Positions 1 through 9,053 of a stretch of 64,000 nucleotides of DNA are shown one piece after another (position 1 is the first letter of the stretch; each line of letters starts with the position of its first letter). A model generated the notes under the pieces. That model was given only the letters and a program-made list of their open reading frames with translations. It searched no databases and was not told where the DNA came from. Source of the DNA: Ruegeria arenilitoris. Its GTDB lineage: Bacteria; Pseudomonadota; Alphaproteobacteria; Rhodobacterales; Rhodobacteraceae. The position numbers and the translations under genes were made by a program. Location of the stretch: the NCBI RefSeq assembly GCF_013035425.1, contig NZ_WQHX01000007.1, positions 1-64,000 of the forward strand, in the 5' to 3' direction.

Positions 1-130
1 TCTTTTCCTTGTGGCGGATCTGGCCGAGGTAGACCGGGTTCGTGAGGATCTTGTGGATCTGGCCAGTGGACAGAGGACCACCGCCCTGTTCCCGACCCGA
101 ATGGAACCGGTGACGCTTGGAGCGCAACCC
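1..130 (-). pseudogene. Large serine recombinase fragment (internal piece)
   Basis: Read on the minus strand from base 130 leftwards, the frame gives a peptide typical of the region before the zinc ribbon of large serine recombinases: GLRSKR, then [14 protein letters not shown], then [17 protein letters not shown]. The reading frame runs off the left edge, so the C-terminal part lies outside the window. The catalytic N-terminal half should lie to the right of base 130, but there the sequence changes abruptly to a DUF3604 gene on the other strand. The gene is therefore broken at its 5' side. Such recombinases normally sit on phages, integrative elements or cassette chromosomes, so this is a scar of a mobile element or an assembly chimera. 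The family call is by motif recognition only. Confidence 0.75.
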
Positions 131-703
131 TATGCGACAACAGGCCCGCGGATGATGGTGCGGTTTTTCGGCGGTTGGAACTTTAATGAAAACGATCTGC
201 GTTCACGTTCCCCTGCGTTTGCCGGTTACGAAAAAGGTGTGCCAATGGGCGCTGACTTACGAGCCGCCACGTCAGACGCACCGAGCTTTATGGTTTACGC
301 ATTGCGTGATCCTATCGGTGCAAATTTGGACCGGATCCAAATCGTCAAAGGATGGATGGACGCTAATGGTAACCTCAATGAGAAAGTATATGATGTAGTG
401 TGGTCCGGTGACCGCGCGCCCGACGCAGACGGGAAACTTTCGCCAGTGGGTGATACAGTTGACGTTGAGGCTGCAAATTTCACAAACACCATTGGCGCGT
501 CGGAATTGGCTACTATTTGGACCGACCCACAGTTCAACCCGGCCGAGCATGCCTTTTACTACGCCCGGGTAATTGAAATTCCGACCCCGCGATGGGTTCT
601 TTACGACAAGGTGCGTCTAGATGCCGAAATCCCAGAGGGAGCCAACCTATCAACACAAGAACGGGCTTACACATCACCGATTTGGTACACTCCGCAGAAA
701 TAG
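131..703 (+). pseudogene. DUF3604 protein, C-terminal fragment (5' part lost)
   Basis: From base 131 ([18 protein letters not shown]) to the stop at 703 the sequence matches the C-terminal third of DUF3604 proteins, including the VPMGADL segment and the closing APIWYTP-like end (here SPIWYTPQK). DUF3604 proteins are usually around 600 residues, so most of the gene is missing. The open frame can be extended left to a GTG at base 11, but residues coded by 11-130 are simply the antisense of the recombinase fragment and have no DUF3604 likeness. The true gene was cut at base 130/131. No function is established for the family; many members are exported. What remains is unlikely to be functional. 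Confidence 0.7.
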
Positions 704-902
704 AGTCGTATCATAGCAAGTAGTAAGCGATTGCCGCCGGGTTGCCGCTTTGGGATCTGGGCGGTCATTCGCTGCGGTCGCGAACAAAGATGTCGTTTGA
801 ACGTCTTCTTTGGGATCGTTGCAGTCATTGAAGCCATTTTAGCGAACGTCCGTTTCTGAGCGCAAACCCGTCGTTCGCACCGCGCCTTGCACAAAGCCTG
901 AC

Positions 903-949
903 AGCGAGAGCGCGAGCCCGAGGGCTTTGCCCGGGCTCGCGCTCTCGCT
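903..949. repeat. Perfect 18-bp inverted repeat (GC-rich hairpin)
   Basis: Left arm 903-920 (AGCGAGAGCGCGAGCCCG) is exactly complementary to right arm 932-949, with an 11-base loop that contains AGGG and CCC and could extend the stem. No T-run follows on either strand, so it is not a classical intrinsic terminator. It could be an element end, a REP-like unit or a recombination substrate. Confidence 0.7.
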
Positions 950-1039
950 CCTGTTGCGATGGTTCAGGGGAGCTTTCGTAGCGTGTAGTCACGACCAAAC
1001 CAAGTAGACGACAAAAGTGCGTTATTGAGAGCGATTTTT

Positions 1040-1345
1040 ACCAAAAGCGGGAACAAAGCCGCGGCGTTGAAATTTCTTAAAAAATTGATGGAGCGCCACG
1101 GTCATTGGTAAGAAATCGTCACTGATCGTTTCGACGACGAAAACTCGCGATGCAGCGGTTCGGGCATATGCGAAGTATGTAGAAGTTCGTTGCTGTTCAC
1201 TCCTCTGTCCACAACCACCTTCCATAAGGTGAGAACTCTCATCCATCGAGACACCTCCAAGCAGGTGCGATCCGTTGCTCTTGGCGTTTGACGCGAATTT
1301 GGCGCAGCATGCAGGGCCTCTTCACTAGCCTAACAGAGACTGGTA
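1040..1345 (+). mobile_element. Decayed IS6-type transposase remnant (copy A)
   Basis: Several frames must be joined to read it. Around 1050-1105 the peptide KAAALKFLKKLMERHG-like matches the middle of IS6-family transposases. Around 1125-1200 it reads FRRRKLAMQRFGHMRSM, a stop, then KFVAVHSSVHNH. Around 1240-1280 a further frame gives HRDTSKQVRSVAL. These correspond to the conserved FRRRERAM..., LQKFAS.H...HNHF and R.T.K..RSAAL blocks near the C-terminus of the family. Stops and frameshifts make it inactive. The end (SLTETGTS-like, near 1330) resembles that of copy B at 13831-14367, so both derive from one element type. No terminal inverted repeats could be fixed by eye. Confidence 0.7.
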
Positions 1346-1388
1346 CGAGTTGTCCGGACGCCACTAGGTTAAGGTCGGATCGAAAGAA

Positions 1389-1835
1389 CTAACTTAATTT
1401 GGCGACTTCGTGCCCTTCTAATATAATCGCAAGCGTCCAGTATTTTCTAATTTCTTCTTCTGCGGCTTTTGCAGCTAATTCTTCGTCGGGAATGCGCTCG
1501 ACCCGGAAACCGAATTGTTCGAACCCGCAATTATCAACCCTGCTCAGGATAATTGGGACCACATTTCTTTCTATCGCGGCGGCGCTGAGACGTCTTGCGA
1601 TTTCACATACGGCTTCTGGCTTTTTGCGGATTCGGATCCCTATATTTGTATGGTTTTCTGCATCACGTTCCCAAAGGGTAGTGGACGGAAGCAGGTCCAT
1701 ATCAGGGAATAGAAGTTCTCCACGCGTCTTGCTCTCTCGGCTAGGAGCGATCACGTCGTCAAGATCTACTGGCCGCTCTGGCGTAGTGTTGCTCAGAATT
1801 TTGTACCAACGGTTCTCTGTCATCATTTCTGTCAT
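1389..1835 (-). CDS. Conserved hypothetical protein, last gene of glycosyltransferase unit
   Basis: A 148-residue soluble protein with no signal peptide and no membrane segment. I recognise no domain. The N-terminal half is acidic and contains DLDDVIAPSRESKTRGELLFPDMDLLPS; the C-terminal half is helical and rich in Ala and Glu. The start overlaps the stop of the upstream glycosyltransferase-like gene by four bases (ATGA type), so it is translated with it and probably serves the same pathway. An alternative ATG lies a few codons in. Function is unknown. Confidence 0.6.
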   Translation of the reverse strand: MTEMMTENRWYKILSNTTPERPVDLDDVIAPSRESKTRGELLFPDMDLLPSTTLWERDAENHTNIGIRIRKKPEAVCEIARRLSAAAIERNVVPIILSRVDNCGFEQFGFRVERIPDEELAAKAAEEEIRKYWTLAIILEGHEVAKLS

Positions 1836-3883
1836 GTTGTTGCAAGCAATTCAGCGGCGGTTGAGGCGCCCGGTTCGGGCAGTTCAATATTCATTAGCGC
1901 AGACCGAAACGTTTCCGCGATTCCGTGATCCAGGAATTCCAACACTGCGCGCTCGAGTTTCATGAATTCACTTTCAGTAATCGTTGCGCAAAGTGCGCGG
2001 TCGGACAATGCCCTTGCGCGGCGTTCCTGGTCATCCAAATACGGCGCAGACTGTGGGATCAGAATTGACGGAATCTTGTGGTACAGAAATTCATGGACCG
2101 AATTATACCCGGCCGCAGATATGACTAGATCCGCGGCCATACACAGCCTGATAGCCTCTTGGGTATAAACCAATTTGGTGTTCTTCCATCCGAATGCTGA
2201 TGCCTGAACCGTACTTCCGGGCCACGTTACCACGAGATGCAGGCAATCTTCGCGGTTCTCCAGCATCCCCGAAATCGCTTGCAATTGAGCGGACCGATCC
2301 GAGGCGACGCCCCCACCCAACATACTGACGACCATTTGCTTAAAGTCACGCCCGAACCTTTCAGCCAGCCGCGCCCGAAGGAGATCCGAGTCTTTCTTTG
2401 TTTGGACTATCTGACGAAAAACCGGTCCTACATAGTGAACCTGGTCGCCATAACTGTAAGCATCGTTGAGCTCATCAAATGCTTCAGAGGGTACAATGAC
2501 CCGGTCGAAGATATCTTTACGGCGCAGCATCGTGTGTCTTGATCGACCTTGCGGCCACAGGCCGCGCCTTATCCAAACCGCCGACAATCTGTTTTCTTGA
2601 ATTACGCGATGAACCGAGTCAAATACGTAACCTCCATCAAAGACCAATTTGTCGCCTTTTTGTAAAACACCGCTCAGACGGCGATAGTTCAGGATGTCAT
2701 TAGCGTTGGAACTGTCCAAGGCGTCAGAACGCGCCACCAACGGGACACAGTCGAAGCCTTCGCGCCGGGCAATCGGAACGCAGCTTGGGAATACGGCAAA
2801 TACAGGTGAAATGTCTGAGGGTAATGCGTTGGCAATAACTGTACACCGTTGCGCATGTCCTAACCCCACACCGTTCGTTGGCAGGAACAAGGTTCTTTGA
2901 GTGGTCCGCGAGGGTTGCTGCGGTTTGGCGACTAGGCCTGCTGCAGATTCCAGCTTGGAAATGTCCATGGAACGCAGCCATTGGGATTTCTGCGCTTGTT
3001 CAGCGATGAACGAAGTGTTTGGCAGAACCTTGTCAGTCAGGTATCCACCCAGAGCAAAAAGCGATGTTGGTCCTTGTAGTGTTGGGGCGCCGGACGACAT
3101 AAGAACTTGGTCTTCCGTACAGTCAATCACCAAGCCGCCTGCAGCGATTAATTCAACTGCAAATTCCGCCATCCTGTCTCCGGCAATACCATTTCCGAAC
3201 ATCGCAAGAATGTCGGTTGTTCCCGCCAGAGCAAGCGGCGAAAGATCAGTGTATAGAGTTCTGGAAAGATCGCTGAATTGCGTTTCCTTAAAAAACTCGT
3301 TCTGCGCGCCGCTGACGACAAGCTTCAGATTATAGTCACTCTGATTGCTCATCCTGAAAAGACAGGACAAGATTTCTGGGTTGTCCAACTCCATAGAACC
3401 CAGGATTACTGTTACTTCCGTCACTTCACCAATAGGACGCTTAACTGGCCGGAGTTCAGCGACCAATGGGCTTACAGCCGAGTTCAGCATGGGCCTGGGC
3501 TGGGTGTCGGTCAGGTCAATCATTTTGGCTTCGCGCCCTAGCGCAAATGCCAGTCGCGCTTTCGAACCAATATAGCTTTGATGGGTCTGAAACCGGCCGG
3601 TTGCGATAACCGGAATATCCGGGTCTAGCGCTTTTTGTCTCAATGATGCGAGCAGTTGATCTTCGACTTCCTCGGCACCGAGTACGAAGACGGAGTCGGG
3701 TCTATGATCTCCGGGGTCGACGAGAAGCCTGGCCGCCTCATAAAGCCTGCCGCGGCCCGCATCATCTGGTAGATAGTCAGCATCTACGCAGGCATTGAAC
3801 CCGCGATTTTTTAGTTTCTGGGCAAATATCAACTGAGCATCAAAGGATCGGATCGAGCGTGTGCCAGCCTCAACAAAAATCAA
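1832..3883 (-). CDS. Two-part protein with C-terminal GT-B (MurG-like) glycosyltransferase half
   Basis: 683 residues from a TTG start that overlaps the upstream stop (TTGA). The second half, from about residue 330, has the look of GT-B enzymes related to GT28/MurG: GVGLGHAQRC near its start (nucleotide-sugar-binding loop type), a SMLGGGVASD segment, and a C-terminal ISAAGYNSVHEFLYHKIP stretch followed by DDQERRARAL, equivalent to the donor-binding region of MurG. The first half (residues 1-320) has Rossmann-like beta strands such as EVTVILGSMELDNPE and may be a second, divergent GT-B domain. No signal peptide or membrane span is seen. It is probably a cytoplasmic glycosyltransferase working with the next gene; the sugar and acceptor cannot be told. 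Confidence 0.55.
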   Translation of the reverse strand: MIFVEAGTRSIRSFDAQLIFAQKLKNRGFNACVDADYLPDDAGRGRLYEAARLLVDPGDHRPDSVFVLGAEEVEDQLLASLRQKALDPDIPVIATGRFQTHQSYIGSKARLAFALGREAKMIDLTDTQPRPMLNSAVSPLVAELRPVKRPIGEVTEVTVILGSMELDNPEILSCLFRMSNQSDYNLKLVVSGAQNEFFKETQFSDLSRTLYTDLSPLALAGTTDILAMFGNGIAGDRMAEFAVELIAAGGLVIDCTEDQVLMSSGAPTLQGPTSLFALGGYLTDKVLPNTSFIAEQAQKSQWLRSMDISKLESAAGLVAKPQQPSRTTQRTLFLPTNGVGLGHAQRCTVIANALPSDISPVFAVFPSCVPIARREGFDCVPLVARSDALDSSNANDILNYRRLSGVLQKGDKLVFDGGYVFDSVHRVIQENRLSAVWIRRGLWPQGRSRHTMLRRKDIFDRVIVPSEAFDELNDAYSYGDQVHYVGPVFRQIVQTKKDSDLLRARLAERFGRDFKQMVVSMLGGGVASDRSAQLQAISGMLENREDCLHLVVTWPGSTVQASAFGWKNTKLVYTQEAIRLCMAADLVISAAGYNSVHEFLYHKIPSILIPQSAPYLDDQERRARALSDRALCATITESEFMKLERAVLEFLDHGIAETFRSALMNIELPEPGASTAAELLATT

Positions 3884-4935
3884 GTTTGCACCCCTTTTTC
3901 AGCAGTCAGAATACTCGCCAGTTGCACCCTGAAACTTTGGGCTGAGTAGCGTTCAAGCGTTGCCTGCGACGCAACAACCTGCGCACGATATTTCTGCGGG
4001 GATGAAACAAAGTCAGATATGATCTCATCCACTTGGGCAGGTTGACACGGGATTACAGCTTTACCAAAGGTTTTTCCGGTCTTCGGATCTGTCAGCACCA
4101 CCTTGCCGGCTGCCAGAGCTTCGACAATCACCCGCCCAAAGCTCTCGCGCCAAGTTGGAGCGGTAAAATAAACAAAAAAATCTATCTTCTCGAAAAAGCT
4201 TTCGACGCTAATGGCATCGAACGGCAATAGCGTCCAGTGCGGTCGCGAGATACCATCACCCACCATCGCATTTGCGCCTAAAATTACATTCGATTTGGCG
4301 TGTTTCGGAAAACATAGATCAAGGTCGGCGAGTGGCGGAAACTTCTCAAAACCGGGTCGCGAACGCCTTCCGCGACGATCCTCAGGCTGATCGCAGGGTT
4401 CGTTAAGATCAGCAGCAAAAATATTGAACCAGTCAGTTTCCAAGACGCGCCAATGGTGTGTATCACGGAAATCCGAAAGCCAATTCGTCACGGTTTCGCG
4501 GTTATACTGCGAAATCGGTGCGAGGGTCTTTCTAAGTGCTAGAGTCGACTGGTCTATCTGGTCGAGGCAGTTCGACACGTCGAAACCTTCTTCGCCACCC
4601 GGACGCAAGAAATTCTCATGCGTTACGAGGATTAACTCCCGCGCGAAGATTTCTGCATCCAAAGATGTTTGAAACTTCAAAAAAGATGGATTGTGCAGAA
4701 TTACAAAATCGGCGGCGATCCGAGGAGCGTCCCAAATAACAGGCATGTTCAAGTCATCTATCACCTGTCGCAGGATTGGGGCGATATGCTTATTGTCACC
4801 GAACATCTTAGACGTTCTCGCATGCACGACCACGTCTGCGAATTCGGCGGCAATGGGCAGCTCTGCGGCAACAGCTGCTGATGTGCCTCCTGAAAACCGG
4901 GGTTCAATTACATAGGCAATCTTGAGTTTGCCCAT
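3880..4935 (-). CDS. GT4-like glycosyltransferase
   Basis: About 351 residues from the chosen ATG at 4935 (MGKLKIAYVIEPRFSGG), where the first beta strand and glycine loop of a GT-B enzyme begin. An in-frame ATG at 4962 would add nine residues; neither has a clear Shine-Dalgarno. The C-terminal region YFTAPTWRESFGRVIVEALAAGKVV is the donor-binding E-x7-E type motif of GT4 enzymes (PTWRESFGRVIVEA). The stop overlaps the start of the next gene. With its downstream partner it probably builds a surface glycan or glycoconjugate in the cytoplasm. The substrate is unknown. Confidence 0.65.
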   Translation of the reverse strand: MGKLKIAYVIEPRFSGGTSAAVAAELPIAAEFADVVVHARTSKMFGDNKHIAPILRQVIDDLNMPVIWDAPRIAADFVILHNPSFLKFQTSLDAEIFARELILVTHENFLRPGGEEGFDVSNCLDQIDQSTLALRKTLAPISQYNRETVTNWLSDFRDTHHWRVLETDWFNIFAADLNEPCDQPEDRRGRRSRPGFEKFPPLADLDLCFPKHAKSNVILGANAMVGDGISRPHWTLLPFDAISVESFFEKIDFFVYFTAPTWRESFGRVIVEALAAGKVVLTDPKTGKTFGKAVIPCQPAQVDEIISDFVSSPQKYRAQVVASQATLERYSAQSFRVQLASILTAEKGVQT

Positions 4936-4967
4936 ACATCGAATGACATCAAACACGGGCATACAAA

Positions 4968-5279
4968 TCAGTGCTGAAGCGAACTATCAGTTCGCGTGGC
5001 CTCTGTGCCTTCTGAAGCAGCGGGGGTGTAACCGTAATCCTCTACCGCGCCACGAGTGGCTTCTTCACTAAAATTACGAAGTTCATTGGACAATTCATCA
5101 TCGCCCTGAAGCAGTTCGGGATTGCTCTGCAAATATTCCAAAAGCCCTTGGGTGTTATTGTTTGACAAGAAGTCATCAAGGGCCAGCAATTGTTCCACCG
5201 TTATCTCGGCCCGTACGCCGTGATACGTCGTCAAAAACGAAAGAGCGGTCACTATGGCAACTAGCTTACTGTTAGGCAT
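4968..5279 (-). CDS. Small secreted protein of unknown function
   Basis: 103 residues. The N-terminus (MPNSKLVAIVTALSFLTTYHG, then VRAE) is a signal peptide with cleavage likely after VRA. The mature part is acidic and carries FLSNNNTQGLLEYLQSNPELLQGDDELSNELRNF, predicted helical, followed by a flexible tail. It lies 32 bases before the glycosyltransferase start at 4935 and 75 bases after the large membrane protein, so it is probably co-transcribed. I do not recognise the family. A periplasmic partner of the membrane protein is a possible role, inferred only from context. Confidence 0.6.
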   Translation of the reverse strand: MPNSKLVAIVTALSFLTTYHGVRAEITVEQLLALDDFLSNNNTQGLLEYLQSNPELLQGDDELSNELRNFSEEATRGAVEDYGYTPAASEGTEATRTDSSLQH

Positions 5280-5354
5280 CTAAAAAACCTGGTCGATGAT
5301 TATATACACTACTTTACTTGTTTCACACTCTTTCAGACAAAAACCTGTGCTCAG

Positions 5355-7328
5355 TCACTGGTCCGTCGCTGTTCTAAGTTTACTTAGCACCCGTTTTTTG
5401 AGCAGATCGACTGGATTTGCTTGAGGAGCTTTGCTGCTTACCTTTTTCTCTGCTGGTTTCGCGGCGCTATCACCGGCTAACCACAACTCGATTATACCAT
5501 TTGGTGTCTTGGATCCGGAATCTGTGAAATCCCGCAACAAGGCACCGGCATCCTTTGCAAGCGCCGCTGCCTTTGCTGCGTCTTGTGGGTGATAGAAACG
5601 AACGTTGGATTTATTGATCTCGAAATCGACGCTGTTTGATGCCCTCAAATCATGGCCTGTTGTTTCCAGATTTGTAACGACAGTTTCTACCATATCCTCG
5701 GTCAGGCTGCTGGGCGCAAACAATACAAAGCGCGCGCTCTCTTTGCCTGCGGCCGATCCAACAGGCTCCGGAGCCGCGACTGGCTCTGTAGAAGTTGTTA
5801 TTGCTTCAGACGGAATTGAACTAGGTTGCAATTGGTTTGGTGCCAAACCTTCCGAATTTGGCGGCAAGTCGTTTGTTTCGGTCTCTGAGGGTGATGAAAT
5901 CGTGGTTAGCCGGACACCCTTCTTTTCAATTGGATTAGGCACTTTAGGTGGTTTGTCGAAATCCAGAACAGCCAATTTTACTGGCTCTGGGGAATTCGGC
6001 ATAGCCGGGAAAATATCTGATACATCCGGTTTCGATCGAAATGTCAGTGCTTGAGCCTGTAGCGATTTATAGTCTTCACCAAAATATAGCGCGACGGGCA
6101 GAAACGACTGATCAGGCGGATTAGAGGGGGCAGTAGCAGCGGCGGGAATGTCAATTCCTTGAACTACAGCCGCAATCTGATTCAATAAAACGGGTACTGA
6201 TCCTTGGGCGGTTTGTGGATCAGTGCTTTTCACAAAGCCTGGAATGGAGTCGGTTTGATATGCTCTGTCAGAGTTCATGGTTAACGCTCGAGGTTGTTCA
6301 AGCGCCACAAGGTTTCTTAAAACATCCGGCGCGACCCGTAATTGGCCCGGCGCAATTGGCACTCTGTCCACTGACATTTCCGGCAAGCGGGGCGCAGCCA
6401 CAATTTTGATGGGCGTGTCCGTTGTCTCGCTAAAAATAGATTCTGGTTCGGGCACGAGGGGCGGTGCTTCGATTGCGTCTGGCGAACTGTAGGCAAGATT
6501 CTGAACCTTGGTGGGAAATCCGCTTGTCGGAGTTTCCAATTCCCCCTCATTTCTGTCTGATCGTGCCGTAGGTTCAACTAATTCAGCGCTTGGATTTACG
6601 GAGCTGGCGTTTTCGGAGGCCGTCGTTGATTTCCACTTGGGCAGGACAAAAAAGGCAAAGGACGTTGCCGTCACTATCGCGGCACATCCAAGAGTAACTG
6701 CAACTAGACCACTTTTGATGGATCGTCTTCGCGCGAACGAACTGTCGGGAAGCGTGTCGGAGTTTTTCTCTGCCGGGAATTCGTCAAAGAGGCTTGCAAC
6801 TCTACTCAACGCAATCTTTTCTTGCAGATCGTTTTTCGCACTTTCCAAGTTGGCCTGAGTGCCACTGGGTGGCGAGGCGATCTCACCGCTAATGTTTTCT
6901 ATCGCCGTTTTGCGCTTAGGAACGTGGGAAGCTGGAGCAGATGAATTATGGTCCTGCCGTTCGGAATTAGTGTTCCTTTTTATTCGCCTTTGCGCGCCGG
7001 AAATTGCGTGCGCTAGTACATCGACACCATCCTTAGTCTTAACACGGCCGAATGATGCCGACTCACTTCGACCGGAGTTATCTATTTCTGCCGCGCGTTG
7101 CGAGAGTATTTTTTCCCGTTTCTCGCGTGCCTCGTCGACTCTTTCCAAAAAGCTCTTTGAACTGCTTCTTTGAATCTTTTTAGTTGAATCTTCTCCTTCA
7201 CTTTGTTCCGGTTCAGAATCTAGATTTCCGTCATTTGTCCGGTTGCGGGATGTTAGATTTACTTCACGTTGTTTCCGTGCGAGTTCAAGCAGTTGCTGCC
7301 GTTCTTCGGATTGCGAAAAATCATTCAT
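5355..7328 (-). CDS. Large single-span membrane protein with LytR_C-like C-terminus
   Basis: The start is placed at the ATG at 7328 (MNDFSQSEERQQLLELARKQ), giving 657 residues; an upstream extension to 7430 is not convincing. The N-terminal 205 residues are charged, low-complexity and probably cytoplasmic, with coiled-coil-like stretches. One membrane span follows (GLVAVTLGCAAIVTATSFAF, about residues 207-228). A long Pro/Ser/Glu-rich linker then leads to a compact domain near residues 530-610 (FVLFAPSSLTEDMVETVVTN, then VRFYHPQDAAKAAALAKDAG) that resembles the LytR_C fold of cell-envelope proteins. It is the first gene of the minus-strand unit with the secreted protein and glycosyltransferases, suggesting an envelope role. 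This is inference; no catalytic motif is visible. Confidence 0.6.
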   Translation of the reverse strand: MNDFSQSEERQQLLELARKQREVNLTSRNRTNDGNLDSEPEQSEGEDSTKKIQRSSSKSFLERVDEAREKREKILSQRAAEIDNSGRSESASFGRVKTKDGVDVLAHAISGAQRRIKRNTNSERQDHNSSAPASHVPKRKTAIENISGEIASPPSGTQANLESAKNDLQEKIALSRVASLFDEFPAEKNSDTLPDSSFARRRSIKSGLVAVTLGCAAIVTATSFAFFVLPKWKSTTASENASSVNPSAELVEPTARSDRNEGELETPTSGFPTKVQNLAYSSPDAIEAPPLVPEPESIFSETTDTPIKIVAAPRLPEMSVDRVPIAPGQLRVAPDVLRNLVALEQPRALTMNSDRAYQTDSIPGFVKSTDPQTAQGSVPVLLNQIAAVVQGIDIPAAATAPSNPPDQSFLPVALYFGEDYKSLQAQALTFRSKPDVSDIFPAMPNSPEPVKLAVLDFDKPPKVPNPIEKKGVRLTTISSPSETETNDLPPNSEGLAPNQLQPSSIPSEAITTSTEPVAAPEPVGSAAGKESARFVLFAPSSLTEDMVETVVTNLETTGHDLRASNSVDFEINKSNVRFYHPQDAAKAAALAKDAGALLRDFTDSGSKTPNGIIELWLAGDSAAKPAEKKVSSKAPQANPVDLLKKRVLSKLRTATDQ

Positions 7329-7952
7329 ATGCGGCAGGTCTTGGCCACCTTTGTCGGCAACCTTAGGAGGCGTTATGGCGCCGCTGACCTTTGACAAGAA
7401 TAACCCCCCGAACCTGTAACCGCACCGCATTCAGTGCCCACAAAAAAAGAGCAACGGTACCTAAACTCGTCTCCAATAATCTAGCTAAAACCCAACTAAT
7501 TATAAAAATTTCCCACTCAAAAACAAGTAAGGAGCACTGACCCTTGCGAATGAGTATTCGATGTGTTCTTGAGTCGATTTTGGGTGTCCTTAATATCAGT
7601 TGATCAAAGCACCGCAGCGTCAGGCACATTCGTGGCCACAGGTCCGCAACGTCAAAAAATGTCAAGTTCGCGCCAGCGCAGCGCTTGCCGTATTGGGCTA
7701 GTGAATGTGTCAAGTGCCAAAAAAGAACCCGCGTCTTTAAAGATTTGTTTTACTTCAAAGTGATTTGCATCAAGATCGAAACCGCAAGGGGTATTTTGTG
7801 GACCGCGGCGTATGACCCGATAAAGTAAGATTATTCAAACTACAGAACGTATCGCGCAAAATTCGGTGTGCTCCATTAGTTTGCGAGATCAGAGAGAAGA
7901 TGTAGTTTATGCTCCAATTGACTTTGAGAGGGCTGTAACAATTACTGATCAC
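7329..7952. promoter_or_regulatory. Divergent intergenic region
   Basis: About 620 bases between two genes transcribed away from each other. It must hold both promoters. The stretch 7490-7530 is A/T-rich. I see no recognised operator, RNA gene or convincing small gene; short open frames here have neither ribosome sites nor family likeness. Confidence 0.35.
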
Positions 7953-9053
7953 GTGTTTATACGGGTTTTGCTTTGCCTTTGTTTTACGTCGCTAATCTCT
8001 GCCTGTTCGCGTCCGCCTGAGTTGGTTGGCATAGAAAATCCGGAAATCGACGCCGTGGCACAAATTGGTGTCAAAAAGCAAAAAATCTTTATAGCAACGA
8101 CTCGGAAGGCTACAAACGTCACTGGGGTCTTCTATTCCGGTGAGAGAGCGCCGGAAATTGGCCTCGCCTCGGTGGATGTGACAATTCCACCAACACACGA
8201 AATCGGTAAACTTGAACGGCCAAAAAAACTGCCGCCTGATCCAAATACAGAATTTTCTATAGTCGACCCGATCGTTTATTCGAGTGATGCAGCATTTGTA
8301 TCCGCGATAAACAGAGAGTTGAACTCGCGCCCGCCGTCGCAACGCACCATTCTGTTCTTTGTACATGGTTACAACAACACCACTACAGATTCACTGTTAA
8401 GGCTTGCCCAGTTTGTGGAGGACTCGGAGTTTGACGGCGTGCCCGTATTAATGTCATGGGCGTCCGCCGCAAAGACGACTGGATATGTATATGATTTAAA
8501 CAGCGCCTTGGTAGCGCGGCAAAAACTTCCAGAGATCGCGGGAATACTTCAAAAAACAAACGCGCGCAGCGTGGATGTTGTCGCGCATTCTATGGGTTCT
8601 CTTTTGACAATGGAAGGCATAGTCAATTCAGTTCAGACAGGCCGCGCACGAGGCATTACCAGAGTTGACAATATTATGCTCGCCTCCCCTGACATCGATA
8701 TCGATCTATTTAGATCTCAAATGGAGATTATCCCCCAATCGATCACAGAAAGAATATTCATTCTAACGTCTGAAGATGACGGTGCTCTCAAAACCTCGCG
8801 TCGCGTAGCGGGAGGAATTCCCAGGGTGGGCGCATCGGATGCGCAGGAACTGGAAGAGGAATTCGGAGTTCTCGTCATAGACCTGTCCGAAATTGAAAAC
8901 TCCGATTCCGGGAGTCACAGCAAATTCACAGGATCTCCGGAGGTCGTTCAATTGATCGGACTTGGATTAAATTCCGCTAGCAGATTTGGGACCAGCGCCG
9001 CCCCTCCGATCGAGCGTATTTTGGCGAACTCGCCTATTAGAGTGTTTGATTGA
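7953..9053 (+). CDS. Lipoprotein alpha/beta hydrolase (DUF900 type)
   Basis: A GTG at 7953 begins a typical lipoprotein signal (VFIRVLLCLCFTSLISAC) with the lipobox cysteine in LISAC, giving 366 residues. The open frame reaches back to 7866 but that part is not signal-like. The hydrolase core contains the oxyanion region FFVHGYNN, the nucleophile elbow VAHSMGS, and a later acid/histidine region (SHSKF). The segment from about residue 40 (KIFIATTRKA) and the Tyr/Asn-rich HGYNNTT motif match the DUF900 family of unknown-substrate esterase-like proteins. It stands alone between the envelope gene cluster and the bd oxidase. Likely anchored in the outer or inner membrane; substrate unknown. Confidence 0.75.
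   Translation: MFIRVLLCLCFTSLISACSRPPELVGIENPEIDAVAQIGVKKQKIFIATTRKATNVTGVFYSGERAPEIGLASVDVTIPPTHEIGKLERPKKLPPDPNTEFSIVDPIVYSSDAAFVSAINRELNSRPPSQRTILFFVHGYNNTTTDSLLRLAQFVEDSEFDGVPVLMSWASAAKTTGYVYDLNSALVARQKLPEIAGILQKTNARSVDVVAHSMGSLLTMEGIVNSVQTGRARGITRVDNIMLASPDIDIDLFRSQMEIIPQSITERIFILTSEDDGALKTSRRVAGGIPRVGASDAQELEEEFGVLVIDLSEIENSDSGSHSKFTGSPEVVQLIGLGLNSASRFGTSAAPPIERILANSPIRVFD

Larger units (their letters stand above)
704..1388. other. Scarred intergenic region with hairpin and IS remnant
   Basis: No intact gene is visible in these 685 bases. Between 720 and 900 the sequence is low-information and has no convincing frame. A perfect 18-bp inverted repeat lies at 903-949, and the decayed transposase at about 1040-1345 occupies the right half. 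Short open frames on the minus strand here are antisense to the IS remnant. Confidence 0.6.

Noticed and set aside
11..130. GTG start at base 11 for a complete DUF3604-type protein
   Set aside because: These codons are antisense to a serine-recombinase segment and have no DUF3604 likeness.
1399..1965. 188-codon plus-strand frame over the 148-residue gene
   Set aside because: Antisense shadow of the minus-strand operon, with low-complexity Ser/Arg content typical of shadows.
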